From: Siphonodentalium dalli
Taxonomy: Eukaryota > Mollusca > Scaphopoda > Gadilida > Siphonodentaliidae
NCBI GenBank assembly: GCA_032622095.1
Contig: CP136069.1
Location: 9,502,036-9,566,035 of the forward strand
Direction of reading: 5' to 3'
Length of the DNA stretch: 64,000 bases
Shown one piece after another: positions 56,597 to 64,000 of the stretch. The stretch's first letter is position 1. Each line of letters starts with the position of its first letter. Position numbers and translations under genes: made by a program. A model generated the notes under the pieces. The model saw only the letters and a program-made list of their open reading frames with translations, was not told the DNA's origin and ran no database searches.

Positions 56597-58404
56597 TATA
56601 GGTATAGAGTAGATAAACACACTGTATTACTGTCTCATCATTGGGAGGTATAGGTATAGAGTAGATAAATACACTGTATTACTGTCACATCATTGGGAGT
56701 TATAGGTATAGAGTAGATAAACACACTGTATTACTGTCTCATCATTGGGAGGTATAGGTATAGAGTAGATAAATACACTGTATTACTGTCACATCATTGG
56801 GAGTTATAGGTATAGAGTAGATAAACACACTGTATTACTGTCACATCATTGGGAGTTATAGGTATAGAGTAGATAAATACACTGTATTACTGTCTCATCA
56901 TTGGGAGGTATAGCATAGATAAACACACTGTATTACTGTCTCATCATTGGGAGGTATAGGTATAGAGTAGATAAATACACTGTATTACTGTCACATCATT
57001 GGGAGTTATAGGTATAGAGTAGATAAACACACTGTATTACTGTCTCATCATTGGGAGGTATAGGTATAGAGTAGATAAACACACTGTATTACTGTCTCAT
57101 CATTGGGAGTTATAGGTATAGAGTAGATAAACACACTGTATTACTGTCTCATCATTGGGAGGTATAGGTATAGAGTAGATAAACACACTGTATTACTGTC
57201 TCATCATTGGGAGGTATAGGTATAGAGTAGATAAATACACTGTATTACTGTCACATCATTGGGAGTTATAGGTATAGAGTAGATAAACACACTGTATTAC
57301 TGTCACATCATTGGGAGTTATAGGTATAGAGTAGATAAACACACTGTATTACTGTCACATCATTGGGAGTTATAGGTATAGAGTAGATAAACACACTGTA
57401 TTACTGTCTCATCATTGGGAGGTATAGGTATAGAGTAGATAAACACACTGTATTACTGTCTCATCATTGGGAGGTATAGGTATAGAGTAGATAAATACAC
57501 TGTATTACTGTCACATCATTGGGAGGTATAGGTATAGAGTAGATAAACACACTGTATTACTGTCACATCATTGGGAGTTATAGGTATAGAGTAGATAAAT
57601 ACACTGTATTACTGTCACATCATTGGGAGTTATAGGTATAGAGTAGATAAACACACTGTATTACTGTCTCATCATTGGGAGTTATAGGTATAGAGTAGAT
57701 AAATACACTGTATTACTGTCTCATCATTGGGAGGTATAGGTATAGAGTAGATAAACACACTGTATTACTGTCTCATCATTGGGAGTTATAGGTATAGAGT
57801 AGATAAACACACTGTATTACTGTCTCATCATTGGGAGTTATAGGTATAGAGTAGATAAACACACTGTATTACTGTCACATCATTGGGAGGTATAGCATAG
57901 ATAAATACACTGTATTACTGTCTCATCATTGGGAGTTATAGGTATAGAGTAGATAAATACACTGTATTACTGTCTCATCATTGGGAGTTATAGGTATAGA
58001 GTAGATAAATACACTGTATTACTGTCTCATCATTGGGAGGTATAGGTATAGAGTAGATAAACACACTGTATTACTGTCTCATCATTGGGAGTTATAGGTA
58101 TAGAGTAGATAAATACACTGTATTACTGTCACATCATTGGGAGTTATAGGTATAGAGTAGATAAACACACTGTATTACTGTCACATCATTGGGAGGTATA
58201 GGTATAGAGTAGATAAATACACTGTATTACTGTCTCATCATTGGGAGTTATAGGTATAGAGTAGATAAACACACTGTATTACTGTCTCATCATTGGGAGT
58301 TATAGGTATAGAGTAGATAAATACACTGTATTACTGTCTCATCATTGGGAGGTATAGGTATAGAGTAGATAAACACACTGTATTACTGTCACATCATTGG
58401 GAGG
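56597..58404. repeat. 1.8-kb tandem duplication, first copy
   Basis: Bases 56597-57356 are identical to 58405-59164 (760 bp, lag 1,808). Bases 57601-58461 are identical to 59253-60113 (861 bp, lag 1,652). The two identical segments are in the same order in both copies, so this is one tandem duplication. The five units between them here (57343-57602) are represented by only two in the second copy. Short CATAG units at 56881 (C50) and 57863 (T50) anchor the alignment. Confidence 0.92.
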
Positions 58405-60113
58405 TATAGGTATAGAGTAGATAAACACACTGTATTACTGTCTCATCATTGGGAGGTATAGGTATAGAGTAGATAAATACACTGTATTACTGTCACATCA
58501 TTGGGAGTTATAGGTATAGAGTAGATAAACACACTGTATTACTGTCTCATCATTGGGAGGTATAGGTATAGAGTAGATAAATACACTGTATTACTGTCAC
58601 ATCATTGGGAGTTATAGGTATAGAGTAGATAAACACACTGTATTACTGTCACATCATTGGGAGTTATAGGTATAGAGTAGATAAATACACTGTATTACTG
58701 TCTCATCATTGGGAGGTATAGCATAGATAAACACACTGTATTACTGTCTCATCATTGGGAGGTATAGGTATAGAGTAGATAAATACACTGTATTACTGTC
58801 ACATCATTGGGAGTTATAGGTATAGAGTAGATAAACACACTGTATTACTGTCTCATCATTGGGAGGTATAGGTATAGAGTAGATAAACACACTGTATTAC
58901 TGTCTCATCATTGGGAGTTATAGGTATAGAGTAGATAAACACACTGTATTACTGTCTCATCATTGGGAGGTATAGGTATAGAGTAGATAAACACACTGTA
59001 TTACTGTCTCATCATTGGGAGGTATAGGTATAGAGTAGATAAATACACTGTATTACTGTCACATCATTGGGAGTTATAGGTATAGAGTAGATAAACACAC
59101 TGTATTACTGTCACATCATTGGGAGTTATAGGTATAGAGTAGATAAACACACTGTATTACTGTCTCATCATTGGGAGTTATAGGTATAGAGTAGATAAAT
59201 ACACTGTATTACTGTCTCATCATTGGGAGGTATAGGTATAGAGTAGATAAACACACTGTATTACTGTCACATCATTGGGAGTTATAGGTATAGAGTAGAT
59301 AAACACACTGTATTACTGTCTCATCATTGGGAGTTATAGGTATAGAGTAGATAAATACACTGTATTACTGTCTCATCATTGGGAGGTATAGGTATAGAGT
59401 AGATAAACACACTGTATTACTGTCTCATCATTGGGAGTTATAGGTATAGAGTAGATAAACACACTGTATTACTGTCTCATCATTGGGAGTTATAGGTATA
59501 GAGTAGATAAACACACTGTATTACTGTCACATCATTGGGAGGTATAGCATAGATAAATACACTGTATTACTGTCTCATCATTGGGAGTTATAGGTATAGA
59601 GTAGATAAATACACTGTATTACTGTCTCATCATTGGGAGTTATAGGTATAGAGTAGATAAATACACTGTATTACTGTCTCATCATTGGGAGGTATAGGTA
59701 TAGAGTAGATAAACACACTGTATTACTGTCTCATCATTGGGAGTTATAGGTATAGAGTAGATAAATACACTGTATTACTGTCACATCATTGGGAGTTATA
59801 GGTATAGAGTAGATAAACACACTGTATTACTGTCACATCATTGGGAGGTATAGGTATAGAGTAGATAAATACACTGTATTACTGTCTCATCATTGGGAGT
59901 TATAGGTATAGAGTAGATAAACACACTGTATTACTGTCTCATCATTGGGAGTTATAGGTATAGAGTAGATAAATACACTGTATTACTGTCTCATCATTGG
60001 GAGGTATAGGTATAGAGTAGATAAACACACTGTATTACTGTCACATCATTGGGAGGTATAGGTATAGAGTAGATAAACACACTGTATTACTGTCTCATCA
60101 TTGGGAGGTATAG
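58405..60113. repeat. 1.8-kb tandem duplication, second copy
   Basis: Second copy, shorter by 156 bp (three units) between its two identical segments. Its anchors are the 46-bp CATAG units 58689 (C50) and 59515 (T50). Identity ends inside unit 60081, a 46-bp CGTAG unit, where the first copy has a 52-bp unit. Confidence 0.92.
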
Positions 60114-61628
60114 CGTAGATAAACACACTGTATTACTGTCTCATCATTGGGAGTTATAGGTATAGAGTAGATAAATACACTGTATTACTGTCTCATCATT
60201 GGGAGGTATAGGTATAGAGTAGATAAACACACTGTATTACTGTCACATCATTGGGAGGTATAGGTATAGAGTAGATAAACACACTGTATTACTGTCTCAT
60301 CATTGGGAGGTATAGAGTAGATAAATACACTGTATTACTGTCTCATCATTGGGAGTTATAGGTATAGAGTAGATAAACACACTGTATTACTGTCTCATCA
60401 TTGGGAGGTATAGGTATAGAGTAGATAAATACACTGTATTACTGTCACATCATTAGGAGTTATAGGTATAGAGTAGATAAACACACTGTATTACTGTCTC
60501 ATCATTGGGAGGTATAGGTATAGAGTAGATAAACACACTGTATTACTGTCACATCATTAGGAGTTATAGGTATAGAGTAGATAAACACACTGTATTACTG
60601 TCACATCATTGGGAGTTATAGGTATAGAGTAGATAAACACACTGTATTACTGTCTCATCATTGGGAGTTATAGGTATAGAGTAGATAAACACACTGTATT
60701 ACTGTCTCATCATTGGGAGTTATAGGTATAGAGTAGATAAACACACTGTATTACTGTCTCATCATTGGGAGGTATAGGTATAGAGTAGATAAATACACTG
60801 TATTACTGTCTCATCATTGGGAGTTATAGGTATAGAGTAGATAAATACACTGTATTACTGTCTCATCATTGGGAGGTATAGGTATAGAGTAGATAAACAC
60901 ACTGTATTACTGTCTCATCATTGGGAGGTATAGGTATAGAGTAGATAAATACACTGTATTACTGTCTCATCATTGGGAGTTATAGGTATAGAGTAGATAA
61001 ACACACTGTATTACTGTCACATCATTGGGAGTTATAGGTATAGAGTAGATAAACACACTGTATTACTGTCACATCATTGGGAGTTATAGGTATAGAGTAG
61101 ATAAACACACTGTATTACTGTCTCATCATTGGGAGTTATAGGTATAGAGTAGATAAACACACTGTATTACTGTCTCATCATTGGGAGTTATAGGTATAGA
61201 GTAGATAAACACACTGTATTACTGTCTCATCATTGGGAGGTATAGGTATAGAGTAGATAAATACACTGTATTACTGTCTCATCATTGGGAGTTATAGGTA
61301 TAGAGTAGATAAATACACTGTATTACTGTCTCATCATTGGGAGGTATAGGTATAGAGTAGATAAACACACTGTATTACTGTCTCATCATTGGGAGGTATA
61401 GGTATAGAGTAGATAAATACACTGTATTACTGTCTCATCATTGGGAGGTATAGGTATAGAGTAGATAAACACACTGTATTACTGTCTCATCATTGGGAGT
61501 TATAGGTATAGAGTAGATAAATACACTGTATTACTGTCTCATCATTGGGAGGTATAGGTATAGAGTAGATAAATACACTGTATTACTGTCACATCATTGG
61601 GAGGTATAGGTATAGAGTAGATAAATAC

Positions 61629-61870
61629 ACTGTATTACTGTCTCATCATTGGGAGGTATAGAGTAGATAAATACACTGTATTACTGTCTCATCATTGGGA
61701 GTTATACGTATAGAGTAGATACACACACTGTATTACTGTCTCATCATTGGGAGTTATAGAGTAGATAAACACACTGTATTACTGTCACATCATTGGGAGT
61801 TATAGGTATAGAGTAGATAAATACACTGTATTACTGTCTCATCATTGGGAGGTATAGAGTAGATAAATAC
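61629..61870. repeat. Alternating 46/52-bp units
   Basis: Short AGTAG units at 61629, 61727 and 61825 alternate with 52-bp units at 61675 and 61773. Unit 61675 carries both C33 (palindrome TATACGTATA) and C48. The spacing of the short units is 98 bp each time, a 46+52 dimer. Confidence 0.92.
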
Positions 61871-62234
61871 ACTGTATTACTGTCACATCATTGGGAGTTA
61901 TAGGTATAGAGTAGATAAATACACTGTATTACTGTCTCATCATTGGGAGTTATAGGTATAGAGTAGATAAACACACTGTATTACTGTCTCATCATTGGGA
62001 GTTATAGGTATAGAGTAGATAAACACACTGTATTACTGTCACATCATTGGGAGGTATAGGTATAGAGTAGATAAACACACTGTATTACTGTCTCATCATT
62101 GGGAGTTATAGGTATAGAGTAGATAAACACACTGTATTACTGTCTCATCATTGGGAGTTATAGGTATAGAGTAGATAAACACACTGTATTACTGTCACAT
62201 CATTAGGAGTTATAGGTATAGAGTAGATAAATAC

Positions 62235-62284
62235 ACTGTATTACTGTCTCATCATTGGGAGTTATAGGTAGAGTAGATAAACAC
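62235..62284. repeat. Unique 50-bp unit
   Basis: It has lost two bases, giving TATAGGTAGAGTAG instead of TATAGGTATAGAGTAG. It is the only 50-bp unit in the window and lies in the same TATAG hot spot as the 6-bp deletions. Confidence 0.93.
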
Positions 62285-62700
62285 ACTGTATTACTGTCAC
62301 ATCATTGGGAGTTATACGTATAGAGTAGATAAACACACTGTATTACTGTCTCATCATTGGGAGTTATAGGTATAGAGTAGATAAATACACTGTATTACTG
62401 TCACATCATTGGGAGGTATAGGTATAGAGTAGATAAACACACTGTATTACTGTCACATCATTGGGAGTTATAGGTATAGAGTAGATAAATACACTGTATT
62501 ACTGTCACATCATTGGGAGTTATAGGTATAGAGTAGATAAACACACTGTATTACTGTCTCATCATTGGGAGGTATAGGTATAGAGTAGATAAATACACTG
62601 TATTACTGTCACATCATTGGGAGGTATAGGTATAGAGTAGATAAATACACTGTATTACTGTCTCATCATTGGGAGTTATAGGTATAGAGTAGATAAATAC

Positions 62701-62746
62701 ACTGTATTACTGTCTCATCATTGGGAGGTATAGCATAGATAAACAC
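62701..62746. repeat. 46-bp unit with CATAG
   Basis: The last short unit before the right edge (T15, G28, C50). It has the same haplotype as the short units at 56881 and 58689, but its neighbours do not continue that block. Confidence 0.88.
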
Positions 62747-63994
62747 ACTGTATTACTGTCTCATCATTGGGAGGTATAGGTATAGAGTAGATAAACACAC
62801 TGTATTACTGTCTCATCATTGGGAGGTATAGGTATAGAGTAGATACATACACTGTATTACTGTCTCATCATTGGGAGTTATAGGTATAGAGTAGATAAAT
62901 ACACTGTATTACTGTCACATCATTGGGAGGTATAGGTATAGAGTAGATAAACACACTGTATTACTGTCACATCATTGGGAGGTATAGGTATAGAGTAGAT
63001 AAACACACTGTATTACTGTCACATCATTGGGAGTTATAGGTATAGAGTAGATAAATACACTGTATTACTGTCTCATCATTGGGAGGTATAGGTATAGAGT
63101 AGATAAATACACTGTATTACTGTCTCATCATTGGGAGTTATAGGTATAGAGTAGATAAATACACTGTATTACTGTCTCATCATTGGGAGTTATAGGTATA
63201 GAGTAGATAAACACACTGTATTACTGTCACATCATTGGGAGTTATAGGTATAGAGTAGATAAACACACTGTATTACTGTCTCATCATTGGGAGTTATAGG
63301 TATAGAGTAGATAAACACACTGTATTACTGTCTCATCATTGGGAGTTATAGGTATAGAGTAGATAAACACACTGTATTACTGTCTCATCATTGGGAGTTA
63401 TAGGTATAGCATAGATAAACACACTGTATTACTGTCTCATCATTGGGAGGTATAGGTATAGAGTAGATAAACACACTGTATTACTGTCTCATCATTGGGA
63501 GTTATAGGTATAGAGTAGATAAATACACTGTATTACTGTCACATCATTGGGAGTTATACGTATAGAGTAGATAAACACACTGTATTACTGTCTCATCATT
63601 GGGAGTTATAGGTATAGAGTAGATAAATACACTGTATTACTGTCACATCATTGGGAGGTATAGGTATAGAGTAGATAAACACACTGTATTACTGTCACAT
63701 CATTAGGAGTTATAGGTATAGAGTAGATAAATACACTGTATTACTGTCTCATCATTGGGAGGTATAGGTATAGAGTAGATAAATACACTGTATTACTGTC
63801 ACATCATTGGGAGGTATAGGTATAGAGTAGATAAACACACTGTATTACTGTCACATCATTGGGAGTTATAGGTATAGAGTAGATAAACACACTGTATTAC
63901 TGTCTCATCATTGGGAGTTATAGGTATAGAGTAGATAAATACACTGTATTACTGTCTCATCATTGGGAGTTATAGGTATAGAGTAGATAAACAC

Positions 63995-64000
63995 ACTGTA
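63995..64000. repeat. Partial monomer at right edge
   Basis: The first six bases of the next unit (ACTGTA), showing that the array continues beyond the window. Confidence 0.97.

Larger units (their letters stand above)
4105..62746. repeat. 46-bp short units, 54 copies scattered
   Basis: These units lack six bases within positions 29-39, collapsing TATAGGTATAG to TATAG. Starts: 4105, 9975, 14233, 14279, 14533, 14579, 16133, 22575, 22621, 22667, 22713, 22915, 23013, 23059, 23885, 29755, 31933, 31979, 32025, 32487, 32533, 32579, 32677, 32723, 32769, 33023, 36085, 37899, 38777, 39135, 39805, 42451, 43069, 44467, 44981, 45027, 46269, 46315, 48389, 52023, 53837, 54663, 55229, 55899, 56881, 57863, 58689, 59515, 60081, 60283, 61629, 61727, 61825, 62701. 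They carry AGTAG, CGTAG or CATAG after the deletion point, so either the deletion arose several times or exchange reshuffled it. Slippage between the two TATAG copies is the obvious mechanism. Confidence 0.95.
1..64000. repeat. 52-bp satellite DNA array filling the window
   Basis: All 64 kb are direct head-to-tail copies of one AT-rich monomer, with no inverted copy, spacer or foreign insertion. I tally 1,237 full units (1,178 of 52 bp, 54 of 46 bp, four of 51 bp, one of 50 bp) plus a six-base partial unit at the right edge. These lengths add up exactly to the window. Units typically differ from one another at only a few positions. Both edges are cut inside the array. Such arrays are typical of eukaryotic heterochromatin (centromeric, pericentromeric or subtelomeric); which applies cannot be told from this window. 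The family is not one I recognise. There are no genes, and the whole window is accounted for by this repeat. Confidence 0.99.

Noticed and set aside
1..64000. CRISPR array
   Set aside because: The 46-52 bp periodicity resembles repeat plus spacer, but the whole period is conserved. There are no unique spacers, no leader and no cas genes.
1..64000. Protein-coding tandem repeat
   Set aside because: The period is not a multiple of three and each monomer carries several stops (TAG at 31, 37 and 42, TAA at 46 on +; TAA and TGA on -). No ATG-initiated frame exceeds a few codons in the consensus.
1..64000. Telomeric repeat or CENP-B box centromere
   Set aside because: There are no TTAGGG or TTTAGGG runs (CATTAGGAG is only the A23 allele) and nothing close to the CENP-B box core in the monomer. 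A centromeric role without a CENP-B box cannot be excluded.
1..64000. Regular array-wide higher-order repeat
   Set aside because: Local lags vary (104, 260, 300, 306, 312, 346, 358, 554, 826, 1652, 1808 bp) and no single period persists, so I do not claim a fixed higher-order unit.
1..64000. Naming the species from the repeat
   Set aside because: The sequence has the look of a vertebrate or fish satellite, but I have no specific match. Only the CpG-decay pattern points to a methylating eukaryote.

Overview
This 64 kb window is one uninterrupted satellite array. From base 1 to base 64000 I see nothing but head-to-tail copies of a single AT-rich monomer (52 bp, about 35% GC). Both window edges lie inside the array, so its true ends are not visible. 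Taking ACTGTATT as the unit start, unit 1 begins at base 1 and the last six bases (63995-64000) start an unfinished unit. My hand tally is 1,237 complete units: 1,178 of 52 bp, 54 of 46 bp, four of 51 bp and one of 50 bp. These lengths sum exactly to 63,994 bp, which supports the tally, although cancelling errors cannot be excluded. There are no genes, RNA genes, transposons, inversions or unrelated insertions.

The sequence points to a eukaryotic heterochromatic or pericentromeric/subtelomeric satellite in a long-read assembly. I do not recognise the monomer and cannot name the species. One clue is that the consensus contains no CpG. The few CpG-bearing variants (GCGTAG, TACGTA) coexist with exactly the alleles that CpG deamination would produce (GCATAG, GTGTAG, TATGTA). 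This suggests a germline that methylates CpG, as in vertebrates or plants.

Most units differ only at three common two-allele sites: position 15 (T or A), 28 (T or G) and 50 (C or T). Rarer informative variants are A22, A23, C33, C/T at 40 with G/A at 41, and C/T at 48. Reading units as barcodes of these sites exposes the array's history. 51-bp units occur only in the first 3.3 kb. There are exact local duplications of 5-7 units near 7.0, 8.6, 14.3, 22.8, 35.3, 37.8 and 38.7 kb, and dimer periodicity near 28.4 kb. Clusters of 46-bp units lie at 22.6-23.1 and 31.9-33.1 kb. Single-allele islands lie at 15.0-16.2, 33.0-34.0 and 36.6-37.7 kb. The largest event is a 1.8 kb tandem duplication at 56.6-60.1 kb, and some blocks are shared at distances of 2.9, 4.05 and 29.8 kb. 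Together they fit turnover by unequal exchange or replication slippage, mostly in steps of about 260-360 bp with occasional larger ones. There is no array-wide fixed higher-order repeat.

The array cannot code for protein. The consensus + strand has no ATG, and on the - strand its only two ATGs share a frame that stops within five codons. I found no new gene system. The interest lies in the monomer design and the turnover record.
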